Origin: an uncultured Modestobacter sp.
GTDB lineage: Bacteria; Actinomycetota; Actinomycetes; Mycobacteriales; Geodermatophilaceae
NCBI RefSeq assembly: GCF_947486615.1
Contig: NZ_CANKUD010000012.1
Coordinates: forward strand, 96,010 to 160,009
Direction: 5' to 3'
Length of the DNA: 64,000 bases
Shown here: piece after piece, positions 1 to 8,264 of the stretch
How positions within the stretch are numbered: the first letter of the stretch is position 1
Layout: every line of letters begins with the position of its first letter
Position numbers and translations under genes: made by a program
Notes under the pieces: generated by a model
What the model was told of the DNA's origin: nothing
The model's database searches: none
Seen by the model: the letters and a program-made list of their open reading frames with translations, nothing else

Positions 1-1520
1 TGCAGACCTGGCTGTCCACCACCGTCGGCCAGCACGTCATGCACGGCCTGCGGACGTCGGTCTTCACCCACCTGCAGCGCCAGTCGCTCGGCTTCTTCAC
101 CCGCACCAAGGGCGGGGAGGTGCAGTCGCGGCTGACCAACGACATCGGCGGCATGCAGTCGGTGGTCACCTCGACCGCCACCTCGTTCGCGGCCAACGCC
201 ACCACCGTGATCGGCACCGTGATCGCCATGGCCGCGCTGAGCTGGCGGCTGTCGCTGCTGTCGTTGGTCGTGCTGCCGCCGGCGATCTGGCTGACCCGCC
301 GCGTCGCCCGGATGCGCCGGCAGATCACCGCCCAGCGCCAGCGCCACCTGGCCGACCTGCACTCCCAGGTCGAGGAGGGGCTCAGCGTCAGCGGGGTGCT
401 GCTGGGCAAGACCCTCGGCGCCGGCCCCGCGCAGTCGCAGCGGTTCGCCACCACCTCCGACGACCTGGTCGGGCTGGAGGTCCGCTCCCAGCTGGCCGGC
501 CGCTGGCGGATGGCCACGATGAGCATCGTGTTCGCCGGCATCCCGGCGCTGATCTACCTGGCCGCGGGGCTGCCCGCGACGTCCGGCGGGATGACCATCG
601 GCACGCTGGTCGCCTTCACCACGCTGCAGGGCGCGCTGTTCCGCCCGCTGATGGGCCTGCTGGACATCGGCGTCTCGCTGACCGCCTCCATGGCGCTGTT
701 CAGCCGGGTGTTCGAGTACCTCGACCTGCCGGTGGACATCGACGACCCGGCGAACCCCGTGCCGCTGCGCGACGTGCGCGGTGAGGTGCGGTTCGACCAC
801 GTGGGCTTCCGCTACCCCGACGGCCACCGCGACGCGCTGACCGACGTCGACCTGGTCGTGCCCGCCGGCGCGACCCTTGCCCTGGTCGGGGAGACCGGCT
901 CGGGCAAGAGCACGCTGGCCTCCCTGGTCGCCCGGCTCAACGACCCGGCCACCGGCCGGGTGACCATCGACGGCGTCGACGTCCGGGACGTGACGCTGGC
1001 CGACCTGGCCCGCACCGTCGGCGTCGTCGCCCAGGAGACCTACCTGCTGCACGGCACGATCGCCGAGAACCTGCGGCACGCCAGGCCCGACGCCACCGAC
1101 GCCGAGCTGGTCGAGGCCGCCCGCCGGGCCCAGGTGCACGACGTGATCGCCGCGCTGCCGGCCGGCTACGACACGGTGGTCGGCGCCCGCGGGCACCGGT
1201 TCTCCGGCGGGGAGAAGCAGCGGCTGGCGATCGCCCGCACCCTGCTGCGCGACCCGCGGGTGCTGGTGCTCGACGAGGCCACCAGCGCGCTGGACAACAC
1301 CACCGAGCGCGCCGTGCAGGTCGCGCTGGAGGAGGCCAGCCGGGGCCGGACGACGATCACCATCGCCCACCGCCTGTCCACCGTGCGGGACGCCGATCTG
1401 ATCGCCGTCCTGGCCGCCGGCCGGGTGGTCGAGCAGGGCACGCACGAGGAGCTGCTGGCCCGCGGCGGCCGCTACGCCGAGCTGGCCGGGGCGGCCGAGC
1501 GGGAGGCCGTGCTGGCGTGA
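1..1520 (+). CDS. ABC exporter with fused membrane and ATPase domains, 5' end cut by the window
   Basis: Half-transporter of the MDR/MsbA type, expected to dimerise in the cytoplasmic membrane and export an unknown substrate. The frame is already open at base 3, so the true start lies outside; the ATG at 39 is inside the membrane domain. Counting from that ATG there are hydrophobic stretches near residues 45-80 and 160-215, then an ATPase domain with Walker A GETGSGKST (284-292), signature FSGGEKQRLAIA (about 388), Walker B VLVLDEATSALD (about 408) and an H-loop TIAHRLST (about 441). All ATPase motifs are intact. About 100 residues are missing compared with usual half-transporters. The substrate cannot be read from the sequence; a partner gene upstream is possible. 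Confidence 0.93.
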   Translation, partial: QTWLSTTVGQHVMHGLRTSVFTHLQRQSLGFFTRTKGGEVQSRLTNDIGGMQSVVTSTATSFAANATTVIGTVIAMAALSWRLSLLSLVVLPPAIWLTRRVARMRRQITAQRQRHLADLHSQVEEGLSVSGVLLGKTLGAGPAQSQRFATTSDDLVGLEVRSQLAGRWRMATMSIVFAGIPALIYLAAGLPATSGGMTIGTLVAFTTLQGALFRPLMGLLDIGVSLTASMALFSRVFEYLDLPVDIDDPANPVPLRDVRGEVRFDHVGFRYPDGHRDALTDVDLVVPAGATLALVGETGSGKSTLASLVARLNDPATGRVTIDGVDVRDVTLADLARTVGVVAQETYLLHGTIAENLRHARPDATDAELVEAARRAQVHDVIAALPAGYDTVVGARGHRFSGGEKQRLAIARTLLRDPRVLVLDEATSALDNTTERAVQVALEEASRGRTTITIAHRLSTVRDADLIAVLAAGRVVEQGTHEELLARGGRYAELAGAAEREAVLA

Positions 1521-1569
1521 CCCTGGGTGCGGCGTGCCGGTGCGAGCCCGGGAGCTGCCGTCCGGCTGC

Positions 1570-2022
1570 TCAGCGGCCCGGCTCGCGGGGTGCCTCGGTC
1601 AGGGCCAGCACGCTGCCGGCCACGCCGATCACCAGCAGGGCCAGGCCGACGCTGACCCAGCCGAAGGTGTCCCAGTAGACGTCCTCGAGCTGGATCAGCA
1701 GCGCTGCCTCGTCGACCACCAGGGCCAGTCCGACGCCGAAGAACAGGCCCAGGGCGGCCCGCACCTTCGGTGGCCGGTTGCCCAGCGCCGCGCCGCCGGT
1801 CACGGCGATCAGCAGGATGCCCCACAGGTAGTGGTGCAGGTGGGTTCCGCCGACCGCGACGTCCCCGAGGAACGTGAGGTCCTCCCGGATCAGCCAGGTG
1901 ACCAGCCGCAGCAGCGCGAACGTCGCGGTGAACCCCCACCAGGCCAGCACGTACCCGCGGCGGGTGGCGGCCACCTCGCGCAGCCGGTGCGGACGGCGGC
2001 CGGAGCTCTCACGGGAAGCCAT
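1570..2022 (-). CDS. Small four-helix membrane protein of unknown function
   Basis: A 150-residue integral membrane protein. Hydrophobic segments sit near residues 26-45, 66-80, 88-104 and 121-141, with a His-rich loop (HLHH, 61-64) before the second helix that could bind metal or haem; that is inference. The N-terminus is basic and soluble. The ATG at 2022 is chosen because no in-frame alternative lies closer to the first helix. It converges with the ABC exporter and diverges from the pectate lyase gene. I do not recognise a named family with certainty; similar short actinobacterial membrane proteins are annotated only as hypothetical. Confidence 0.75.
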   Translation of the reverse strand: MASRESSGRRPHRLREVAATRRGYVLAWWGFTATFALLRLVTWLIREDLTFLGDVAVGGTHLHHYLWGILLIAVTGGAALGNRPPKVRAALGLFFGVGLALVVDEAALLIQLEDVYWDTFGWVSVGLALLVIGVAGSVLALTEAPREPGR

Positions 2023-2080
2023 GACCAGCCCCTGCCCATGATCACCGGTGGACGAACCCCGGCGAGTCGTCTCGGACGTC

Positions 2081-2110
2081 TTGACACCGATTCCGAGCCG
2101 GAACTAGCGT
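2081..2110 (+). promoter_or_regulatory. Promoter of the pectate lyase gene
   Basis: TTGACA (2081-2086) and TAGCGT (2105-2110) are separated by 18 bases, a good match to an actinobacterial housekeeping promoter. Transcription would start near 2117, leaving a leader of about 50 bases that contains the LacI-type operator. Confidence 0.65.
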
Positions 2111-2123
2111 GACTCACGTCACT
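2108..2123. promoter_or_regulatory. CRP/GlxR-like site before the pectate lyase gene
   Basis: GTGA-N6-TCAC (2109-2122) matches the inner core of the CRP consensus TGTGA-N6-TCACA. It abuts the LacI-type operator and overlaps the end of the -10 element. The same pairing of the two sites recurs at three other promoters of the island. Confidence 0.5.
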
Positions 2124-2139
2124 GGGAAAGCGTTTTCCC
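2124..2139. promoter_or_regulatory. LacI-type operator before the pectate lyase gene
   Basis: GGGAAAGCGTTTTCCC is palindromic at 7 of 8 positions per arm. It lies just downstream of the predicted transcription start, so a bound repressor would block initiation or elongation. The likely ligand protein is the LacI regulator at 4664-5752, inferred from the shared motif at the other island promoters. Confidence 0.7.
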
Positions 2140-2168
2140 GTTCCGCCCGCTGAACACATCGGAGTGTC

Positions 2169-3512
2169 ATGCGCGTACTGCGACGCACCCTCGTCCTCGG
2201 CGCCGCCGGGGCCCTCATGGTCACCCTGGCACCCGCCGGCACGGCCGCCGCCCATGGCAAGGACCTCGGCCGCGAGGTGCTCGGCGCCCAGGACGGCTGG
2301 GCCGCCGCCGAGGGCGGCACCACCGGCGGGGCCGCCGCCGACCCGGCGAACGCCGTCCACGTCTCCACCTGGGAGGAGTTCCGCGCCGCGCTCGGCGGGA
2401 ACGGCGCACGCGGGGACACCACCCCGCGGATCGTCTACGTCCACGGCGTCCTGGACGCCCAGCGGCGGGCCGCCGACGGCACCGTCGACTGTGCCTCCTA
2501 CGAGGTCGAGGGCTTCGACATGGCCGACTACATCGCGGCCTACGACCCGGCGGTGTGGGGCACCGAGACCGAGCCCAGCGGCCCGCTGGAGGACGCCCGG
2601 GCCGCCTCCGCCGCGGTGCAGAACGCCCAGGTGCGCCAGTACGTGGGCTCCAACGTGACGATCGTCGGGGTCGGCCGGGACGCCGGCATCGTCGGCGCCG
2701 CGCTGACCGTGCGCGGCTCGGACAACGTGGTCATCCGGAACCTGCGGCTGTCGGACACCTACGACTGCTTCACCGCCTGGGACCCGACCGACGGCGACGC
2801 CGGTGCCTGGAACGCCGCCTACGACAACCTGTGGCTGGCCGAGTCCACCCACGTCTGGGTCGACCACAACACCTTCGACGACGGGCAGAACCCGCCGGAG
2901 GCGCTGCCCACCGTCTACGGGCAGAAGTTCGAGGTGCACGACGGGCTGCTGGACATCACCAACTCCGCCGACCTGGTCACCGTCTCCTGGAACGAGTTCC
3001 GGAACCACGACAAGACCAACCTCATCGGTTCCTCCAACAGCCGGGTCGCCGACCGCGGCCGGCTGCGGATCACCTTCCACCACAACCTGTGGGAGGACAT
3101 CGGCCAGCGGGCGCCCCGGGTGCGCTACGGCGACGTGCACGTCTACAACAACTGGTACGTCGTCTCCGACCCGGAGTCCTACTACTACAGCTGGGGCGTC
3201 GGCGTGGAGGCCGAGATCGTCGCCGACAACAACTTCGTGCAGCTCGCCGCCGGGGTCGACCCGGCGGCCTTCGTCGAGGACTGGCGCGGTGCCGCGCTCG
3301 ACGGCACCGGCGTGGACGAGTCGGGGACGCTGGTCACCAGCGGCCGCTCCTGGCCGCGCCGGACCAGCCTGGTCGAGGCGCACAACGCCGCCGCCGACCC
3401 GGACATCCCGACCACGGTGAGCTGGACGCCCAGCTACGTGGAGCGGATCGACCCCACGGTCGCCGTCCCCGTGCTGGTGAAGGTCAAGGCCGGCTCCGGC
3501 CGGCTCCGCTGA
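2169..3512 (+). CDS. Secreted pectate lyase, polysaccharide lyase family 1
   Basis: Cleaves polygalacturonate outside the cell by beta-elimination. The 447-residue product begins with a Sec signal peptide (about residues 1-28: basic start, hydrophobic core, AAA-type end). The rest is one parallel beta-helix catalytic domain with PL1 hallmarks: VWVDHNTFDDG (about 226), DGLLDITNSADLVTVSWN (about 257), the TFHHN strand (about 300) and RAPRVRYG (about 314), which carries the catalytic arginine, followed by VHVYNNWY. No carbohydrate-binding module is visible. The ATG at 2169 is preceded by a weak GGAG. It is controlled by the promoter and operator just upstream and supplies uronate oligomers that the ABC importer at 8.3-11.5 kb could take up. 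Confidence 0.92.
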   Translation: MRVLRRTLVLGAAGALMVTLAPAGTAAAHGKDLGREVLGAQDGWAAAEGGTTGGAAADPANAVHVSTWEEFRAALGGNGARGDTTPRIVYVHGVLDAQRRAADGTVDCASYEVEGFDMADYIAAYDPAVWGTETEPSGPLEDARAASAAVQNAQVRQYVGSNVTIVGVGRDAGIVGAALTVRGSDNVVIRNLRLSDTYDCFTAWDPTDGDAGAWNAAYDNLWLAESTHVWVDHNTFDDGQNPPEALPTVYGQKFEVHDGLLDITNSADLVTVSWNEFRNHDKTNLIGSSNSRVADRGRLRITFHHNLWEDIGQRAPRVRYGDVHVYNNWYVVSDPESYYYSWGVGVEAEIVADNNFVQLAAGVDPAAFVEDWRGAALDGTGVDESGTLVTSGRSWPRRTSLVEAHNAAADPDIPTTVSWTPSYVERIDPTVAVPVLVKVKAGSGRLR

Positions 3513-3517
3513 ACGAG

Positions 3518-3553
3518 GACGCCCTCCCCGCCGCACCCGGCGGGGAGGGCGTC
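3518..3553. terminator. Bidirectional terminator between pectate lyase and the M24 gene
   Basis: A perfect 15-bp stem (3518-3532 with 3539-3553) around a 6-base loop separates two convergent genes; its right arm ends only two bases before the stop codon of the M24 gene. Confidence 0.8.
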
Positions 3554-3555
3554 GT

Positions 3556-4644
3556 TCACCCGCGGACCAGGACGTCGGGGCGCAGCAGGCCCAGCTCGTC
3601 GCGGCTGGCCGGCCACACGCCGTCGGTGGTGAGCACCTCCGGCCCGGCCTCGCCCAGCAGCACGGTGTCCTCGGTCTTCACCCCCGGGGCGGAGGGGTTC
3701 CAGGCGACGGCCTGCCCGGCCACCAGCGGCACCGAGCTGTCCGGGCCGGCGACCGGGTCGCGCCCCCAGTAGCCGGTCGGGCCGCCCTGGTGGTGCCGGG
3801 TCCACTCGTCGGCGGGGAAGCCGGCGTCGGCGTACGCGCTGGCACCGGCGGCGAACACCTCGCCCAGCGTGCGCCCGGGGGTGGAGGCGGCCAGGAACGC
3901 GGTCTCCACCGCGCGGATCCGTGCATCGGCGTCCGCCTCCGCCGCGGTCGGCGGTGCCAGGGCGACCCACCGCGTCGCGTTGGCGATCAACCCGTGCCGG
4001 CGCGCGCAGACGACCAGCATCACCCGCCGGCCCAGCGCGCCGGCGGTGGGCAGCGCGTGCCGGAAGGGCAGCCGCTCCTCCCCGGCGACCAGGACGACGA
4101 CCGGGTCGGCCCCGCGGGCGATCAGCCCACCGCCCAGCCGGGCGGCCGCCTCGCGCTCGGTCATCCCGGGGTGCAGCTGCAACGCCGTCGCGGTGAGCGT
4201 CTCGGCGGCGTCCCGGCACAGCCGGCGGTACCGCTGCGTCTCGGTCGGCAGCAGGCTCGCGCGGGCGGCGCGCAGGCCCTCGGCGGCGACCGCGTCGTCC
4301 TCGACCAGCACGCCCGGGCCGCCGGCGGCCAGCTCCGGCCCGAGCAGCGGCGCCCACCAGTCGGTGACCTGCACCGCCACGTCGGCCGGCAGCTCCTCGG
4401 CGGCGAACCGCTCGGCCTCGTTGTTCGGCACCACCACGGTGTCGCCGTCGGCGTCCACCACCACCGCGACGACGCCGCGCTCGGCGGACAGCCGGACCGC
4501 GGGGCGGGCGCCGTCCAGGTACCAGGCCAGCGAGCCGACGCTGGTCAGCACCAGCCGATCCCGGCTGGCCCGGCGCAGCAGGTCGAGCACCCGGGCGCGC
4601 TTGACCGCGCGGTCGGTGGCCGAGGGTCGGTCCAGGTCCTGCAC
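3556..4644 (-). CDS. M24 (Xaa-Pro aminopeptidase/creatinase-fold) protein with a degenerate metal site
   Basis: A 362-residue protein with the creatinase N-domain (about 1-130) and pita-bread C-domain (about 135-350). Typical M24 peptidases bind two metals through D, D, H, E, E. Here the region expected to hold the two aspartates reads VMLVVCARRHGLIANATR (208-225) without either Asp, and the first Glu is replaced (WNPS, 315-318); only the His (HH, 284-285) and the last Glu (E325) remain. A metal-dependent peptidase activity is therefore doubtful, and a creatinase-like hydrolase or binding role is possible. The GTG at 4644 has a GGAGG 6 bases ahead. It is last in a four-gene operon (Gfo/Idh, DUF6807, LacI, this gene). 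Confidence 0.8.
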   Translation of the reverse strand: MQDLDRPSATDRAVKRARVLDLLRRASRDRLVLTSVGSLAWYLDGARPAVRLSAERGVVAVVVDADGDTVVVPNNEAERFAAEELPADVAVQVTDWWAPLLGPELAAGGPGVLVEDDAVAAEGLRAARASLLPTETQRYRRLCRDAAETLTATALQLHPGMTEREAAARLGGGLIARGADPVVVLVAGEERLPFRHALPTAGALGRRVMLVVCARRHGLIANATRWVALAPPTAAEADADARIRAVETAFLAASTPGRTLGEVFAAGASAYADAGFPADEWTRHHQGGPTGYWGRDPVAGPDSSVPLVAGQAVAWNPSAPGVKTEDTVLLGEAGPEVLTTDGVWPASRDELGLLRPDVLVRG

Positions 4645-4663
4645 GGCGTCCTCCGGGGAGTGG

Positions 4664-5752
4664 TCAGGCCGGCCGGCGGGTGCTGCCGCGCAGCACCACC
4701 TCGGCGTCGACCTTGACGGTCTGGCTGGGGGTCTGCGGCTCGGTGTCCAGCGCCAGCTGGGCCGCTCGGGCGCCCATCTCCGCCAGCGGCAGGCGCACCG
4801 AGGTCAGCGAGGGGACGACGTCGCGCAGCGGGGCGATGTCGTCGAAGCCGGCCAGTGAGACGTCATCCGGCACCCGGACGCCGGCGGCCCGGAAGGCGGC
4901 CAGCGCGCCGAGCGCCATCACGTCGTTGACCGCGAACACGCAGGTCGCCGGCGAACCGTCGGCCACCAGCCGGGTGGCCAGCTGCTCCCCGCCCTCTCGG
5001 GTGAAGTCGCCGTGCAGCACCAGCAGGTCGGCGGCGTCGACGCCCTCGGCGGTGAGCCCCTCGCGGAACCCGGTCAGCCGGTCCCGGGAGGCCAGTAGCC
5101 CGCGGGGGCCGGCCAGCACCGCGAAGCGGCGGTGGCCCAGCCGGACCAGCTCGCGGGCCAGCTCCCGGGCCCCGGTGCGGTTCTGCGGGACGACGGCGTG
5201 GGTGCCCAGCCGGTCCTGGCTGATCACCGCGGCCTGGCCGCCGGCCGCCGCGTAGCCCTCCAGCTCGTGCACCAGCCGCTCGGTGTGCGCCCGGTCGGTG
5301 GTGCGGCTGCCGCAGATGATCAGCGCGCGCACCCGGTGCGAGCGCATCGTCTGGACGAACTCCAGCTCGCGGTCGACGTCGCTGTGCGTGCTGGCCAGGA
5401 AGACGACCAGCTCGCGCTCCTCCACCTCCCGCATCACGCCACCGGCGATGCTGGAGAAGTACGGGTCCAGGACGTCGTGGATGATCAGCCCGACCACGTT
5501 GCTGGCACCCCGCGCCACCGCCTGGGCCTGCGCGTTCGGGGTGTAGCGCAGCTCCTGGGCGGCGGCCAGCACCCGGCCACGGTGCGGCTCGCCGACGGAG
5601 CGGCTGCCGCTGAGCACGCGGGAGGCGGTGGCCAGCGAGACGCCGGCGTGGGCCGCCACCTCCGACAGCAGCACCGGGCCGGTCCGCCGGACGACGGTGG
5701 GGCCGTCCTGCTCGCTGCGCCGGCCGGTCGAGCTCTCCCGGGCAGTCGTCAT
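4664..5752 (-). CDS. LacI-family transcriptional regulator of the sugar island
   Basis: A 362-residue DNA-binding regulator. The helix-turn-helix lies at about 28-49 (LLSEVAAHAGVSLATASRVL), followed by the hinge and a periplasmic-binding-like sugar-sensing domain (about 85-355). An N-terminal tail of about 25 polar residues precedes the HTH. The ATG at 5752 overlaps the DUF6807 stop by 4 bp, so the two genes are translationally coupled. Near-palindromic sites with the core GAAAGCGCTTTC at 2124, 7923, 8080, 8175 and 18172 are the best candidates for its operators. By family logic it represses the pectate lyase, dehydrogenase and ABC genes until a sugar or uronate inducer binds. Confidence 0.93.
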   Translation of the reverse strand: MTTARESSTGRRSEQDGPTVVRRTGPVLLSEVAAHAGVSLATASRVLSGSRSVGEPHRGRVLAAAQELRYTPNAQAQAVARGASNVVGLIIHDVLDPYFSSIAGGVMREVEERELVVFLASTHSDVDRELEFVQTMRSHRVRALIICGSRTTDRAHTERLVHELEGYAAAGGQAAVISQDRLGTHAVVPQNRTGARELARELVRLGHRRFAVLAGPRGLLASRDRLTGFREGLTAEGVDAADLLVLHGDFTREGGEQLATRLVADGSPATCVFAVNDVMALGALAAFRAAGVRVPDDVSLAGFDDIAPLRDVVPSLTSVRLPLAEMGARAAQLALDTEPQTPSQTVKVDAEVVLRGSTRRPA

Positions 5753-6666
5753 CGCCGCTCACCCTGGCCCGGCGCGGCCGCGAGCGCATCCCCGATCGCG
5801 GCGGTGTCCGGCGTGCCGTCGGCGACCAGGGCCCGGAAGGCGCGGGTGGTGGCCGCCCCGGGGGCCAGCCGCACCGGGTGCTCGGCGGCCAGCTGCGACC
5901 CCAGCCCGGGGTAGTCGCCGACGCGGACGAACCACGGGTCGTCCCGGGTGGCCGCGTCGGCGGCGGCCAGGACGACGGTGAACGGCGCCGGCCCGCGGGC
6001 CGCGAAGGCCACCCAGGCGGCGCGGGAGCCGTGCACGGCGTCCTCGCCCTCGGCGTCCGGGCTCCACACCCGCACGTCGGTGACCGGCGGGAAGCGCCAG
6101 AACAGCCCGCCGTAGCCGGCGCCGCTGCGGCCGTTGGTGGCCGGGCTGCCCAGCTCCAGCGGGGCGTCGGTGGCGTTGCGCAGGGTGGTGGACAGCTGGA
6201 GGGTCCAGGCGCCGGTGAGCGGAGCCGGGGTCGCCTGCACGACGCGCTCCTCGATGAGCAGCGTCCGCCCGTCGGGGCCCTGCCAGTCCAGGTTCTCCCG
6301 GAACCCGCCGGGGGCGCGGGCCGCCCAGCCGGTGTGCCGCTGCCGCCCGTGGTCGGGCCGCCAGGTGTAGCCCTGCTCGCGCAGGTAGGTGCGGCCGCCC
6401 CAGACGTTCGCCCCGCCGACGTCCTGCAGGGTGACCGAGACGCCGAGGTGCCACCGGTGGTCCTCCGGCTGGGCGTCGGTGACCGGCGTGCCGGCCAGGG
6501 TGGTCACCGGGTGCAGGAACGGCCGGGGGGCGAGGACGTCGGGCAGCCCGGCGCCGTCCCAGCAGGTGGCCACGACGGTGCCGCCGACGGTGAGCGTGGT
6601 CAGCACCCCGCCGGCGGGGGAGGGGGCCTCGGGCACGTGCCCCTGGTGCAGGGCCTTGAGCGCCAC
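5749..6666 (-). CDS. DUF6807 (PmoA-like) family protein
   Basis: A 305-residue soluble protein matching the family once called methane oxygenase PmoA, a misleading name. Visible family features are RPFLHPVTTLAGTPVTD (about 48-64), the paired-histidine motif EDHRWHLGVSV (about 68-78) and NVWGGRTYLRE (about 87-97). No signal peptide or membrane segment is present. Members usually sit next to Gfo/Idh dehydrogenases and sugar regulators; a carbohydrate-related enzymatic role is likely but unproven. The GTG at 6666 starts two bases after the upstream stop, within the same operon. Confidence 0.8.
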   Translation of the reverse strand: MALKALHQGHVPEAPSPAGGVLTTLTVGGTVVATCWDGAGLPDVLAPRPFLHPVTTLAGTPVTDAQPEDHRWHLGVSVTLQDVGGANVWGGRTYLREQGYTWRPDHGRQRHTGWAARAPGGFRENLDWQGPDGRTLLIEERVVQATPAPLTGAWTLQLSTTLRNATDAPLELGSPATNGRSGAGYGGLFWRFPPVTDVRVWSPDAEGEDAVHGSRAAWVAFAARGPAPFTVVLAAADAATRDDPWFVRVGDYPGLGSQLAAEHPVRLAPGAATTRAFRALVADGTPDTAAIGDALAAAPGQGERR

Positions 6667-6668
6667 GG

Positions 6669-7847
6669 TCAGCGGTCCGCGGGGGTGGTCAGCTGCCGCA
6701 CCGACGGCTCCTGTGCCCAGGGCACCCCCAGCTCGGAGAACAGCCGCAGCTCGTCGGCCGCCCGGTCGACCAGGGCGTCGATGCCCGGCACGACCTGGTG
6801 GGCGGTGGGCCCCGCGCCCTCGGCCCGCCGGTCGGGGATCTCCACCGGGTCGGGGGCGCAGCGGACCGCCTCGACGACCTCCATGAAGGAGCGGGTCGCC
6901 GACGGCGGGACGAGCAGCGGGCGGGACCGGTCGCGCAGGTGGGCCAGCAGGTCCTCGAGCAGGTCGGCGCTGGGGTGCGTGCTCGTCTCGTCGACGTCCC
7001 CGGCCTGCAGCCGCACCTCGCCGGTCTTGTAGGACAGCGTGATCCGCCCGGTGCTGCCGTGCACCACCAGCACGGGGTCGCGAGGGCGCTCGGCGGCCAG
7101 CGTCGCGGCGATCGTGACGACCGTCCCGTCGGCGGTGCGGATCCGCAGGCAGGAGGTGTCGTCGGCCTCGATCGGGTTGGCGCGGTACAGCTCCACCTCG
7201 ACCGACTCCAGCGAGCCGGCGCCGGTGGCCCCGGTGAGGGCCAGTGCGGTGGCCACCGCGTGGGCGAAGGGGTTGGTGAGGGCGCCGTCGACGACCGGCA
7301 CCCCGTCGACGCTGCGCCGCCCGGCCCAGCTCGCCCGGCCGTAGTAGGTGGCGTCCCGGACCCAGGCGCAGGCGCCGCCGATGCCGCGCACCGCGCCGAT
7401 CGCCCCGCCGTCGACCAGCTCGCGTACCCGGCCGATGGCCGCCGAGCCCAGGCTCTGGAAGCCGATCTGGCAGGGCACCCCGGTGGCCTCGATCCCCTCG
7501 ACGAGCCGGTCGAACTCGGCCATCGTCGGGGTCGGCGGCTTCTCCAGCAGGACGGCGCTGCCGGCGCGGGCCGCGGTGAGCGCCAGGTCGGTGTGGGTGT
7601 GGATCGGCGTGCAGATGACCGTCACGTCGGGGCTGGTGGCGGCGAGCAGCTCGTCCAGCGAGGCGGAGACGGGGACGTCGCCGGCCAGGGCGCGCAGCTC
7701 GTCGTCCAGCGGGCGCGGGTCGCAGACGCCGACCAGCCGTACGTCGCTCACCTCGGCCAGCCGGCGCAGGTTCTGCAGGTGCCAGCGGCCGTGACCGTGG
7801 GCCCCGACGAGCACCACCCGGCCGGCGAGCTCGGACTGTCCTGGCAC
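6669..7847 (-). CDS. Gfo/Idh/MocA-family oxidoreductase
   Basis: NAD(P)-dependent sugar or polyol dehydrogenase, 392 residues. The Rossmann domain starts at VVLVGAHGHGRWH (about 10-22), the conserved LLEKPPTP Lys-Pro motif is near 98-105, and an alpha/beta C-domain follows. I chose the GTG at 7847 because AGGGGG lies 5 bases ahead and the fold begins at once; the open frame extends to 8141 but that part crosses operators and does not look coding. It is first in the leftward operon with DUF6807, LacI and M24. Its substrate is probably a cyclic sugar or uronate derivative (inference). Confidence 0.88.
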   Translation of the reverse strand: MPGQSELAGRVVLVGAHGHGRWHLQNLRRLAEVSDVRLVGVCDPRPLDDELRALAGDVPVSASLDELLAATSPDVTVICTPIHTHTDLALTAARAGSAVLLEKPPTPTMAEFDRLVEGIEATGVPCQIGFQSLGSAAIGRVRELVDGGAIGAVRGIGGACAWVRDATYYGRASWAGRRSVDGVPVVDGALTNPFAHAVATALALTGATGAGSLESVEVELYRANPIEADDTSCLRIRTADGTVVTIAATLAAERPRDPVLVVHGSTGRITLSYKTGEVRLQAGDVDETSTHPSADLLEDLLAHLRDRSRPLLVPPSATRSFMEVVEAVRCAPDPVEIPDRRAEGAGPTAHQVVPGIDALVDRAADELRLFSELGVPWAQEPSVRQLTTPADR

Positions 7848-7899
7848 GTGATCCCCCTTGATCAAGCCAGCCGCCGGCACGGTCGCCGACGCCGGAACG

Positions 7900-7938
7900 A
7901 GCCTAACCAGACACCCGGTCCCCGGAAAGGGCTTTCCG
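7900..7938 (-). promoter_or_regulatory. Leftward promoter and LacI-type operator of the Gfo/DUF6807/LacI/M24 operon
   Basis: On the minus strand TTTCCG (7928-7923) and TAGGCT (7905-7900) have a 17-base spacer. The operator CGGAAAGGGCTTTCCG (7923-7938, 7 of 8 positions symmetric) covers the -35, implying autorepression of the regulator gene. No CRP-like partner is seen here. Confidence 0.6.
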
Positions 7939-8055
7939 AGAACGGGGTGTCGGACACGCCGGGCTGCGGATCGATCGTGGCGACGAACGTGCTGTTCAGT
8001 CCGTTGTTCCGGGTCGTCGGTCGGTGCCGGTGGGCGACTGTCGCGAGTCGACTCG

Positions 8056-8114
8056 TTGACATGCCGAAGGCCGACCGAGTAGAAAGCGCTTACCCGGATG
8101 TGAGGCAGCGCACA
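8056..8114 (+). promoter_or_regulatory. Upstream promoter P1 of the sugar ABC operon with operator and CRP-like site
   Basis: TTGACA (8056-8061), 18 bases, TAGAAA (8080-8085). The LacI-type operator (8080-8095, core AGAAAGCGCTTAC) covers the -10. A CRP/GlxR-like site TGTGA-GGCAGC-GCACA follows at 8099-8114. Confidence 0.65.
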
Positions 8115-8150
8115 AGCCTGCGAGGGGGTCCGGGTGCCCACGATCGACCG

Positions 8151-8210
8151 TTGACAAGCCCCCGTCGCGGAGACTAGAAAGCGCTTTCCGGGTGTGTGAG
8201 CCGTTGCACA
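8151..8210 (+). promoter_or_regulatory. Downstream promoter P2 of the sugar ABC operon with operator and CRP-like site
   Basis: TTGACA (8151-8156), 18 bases, TAGAAA (8175-8180), exactly 95 bases after P1. The operator TAGAAAGCGCTTTCCG (8175-8190) covers the -10, and TGTGA-GCCGTT-GCACA follows at 8195-8210. The layout repeats P1 almost element for element. Confidence 0.7.
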
Positions 8211-8264
8211 CCCGAGCCGACCGGACGAAGAGGTCCGACGAGCTTCACAGAGAGGTGAGAGCCC

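Larger units (their letters stand above)
7848..8264. promoter_or_regulatory. 417-bp divergent control region of the sugar island
   Basis: No gene fits here. It contains one leftward promoter and operator and two rightward promoters of the same architecture, each described separately. From 7939 to 8055 I see nothing further except a short GTGTC-G-GACAC palindrome near 7947-7957. Confidence 0.75.

Noticed and set aside
5749..6666. Methane oxygenase subunit, as the old family name suggests
   Set aside because: The protein is soluble, has no monooxygenase motifs and sits in a sugar operon; the name PmoA for this family is a misnomer.
7848..8141. N-terminal extension of the Gfo/Idh dehydrogenase up to 8141
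   Set aside because: A GTG at 7847 with a strong ribosome site starts the Rossmann fold, and the extension covers operators and promoters.
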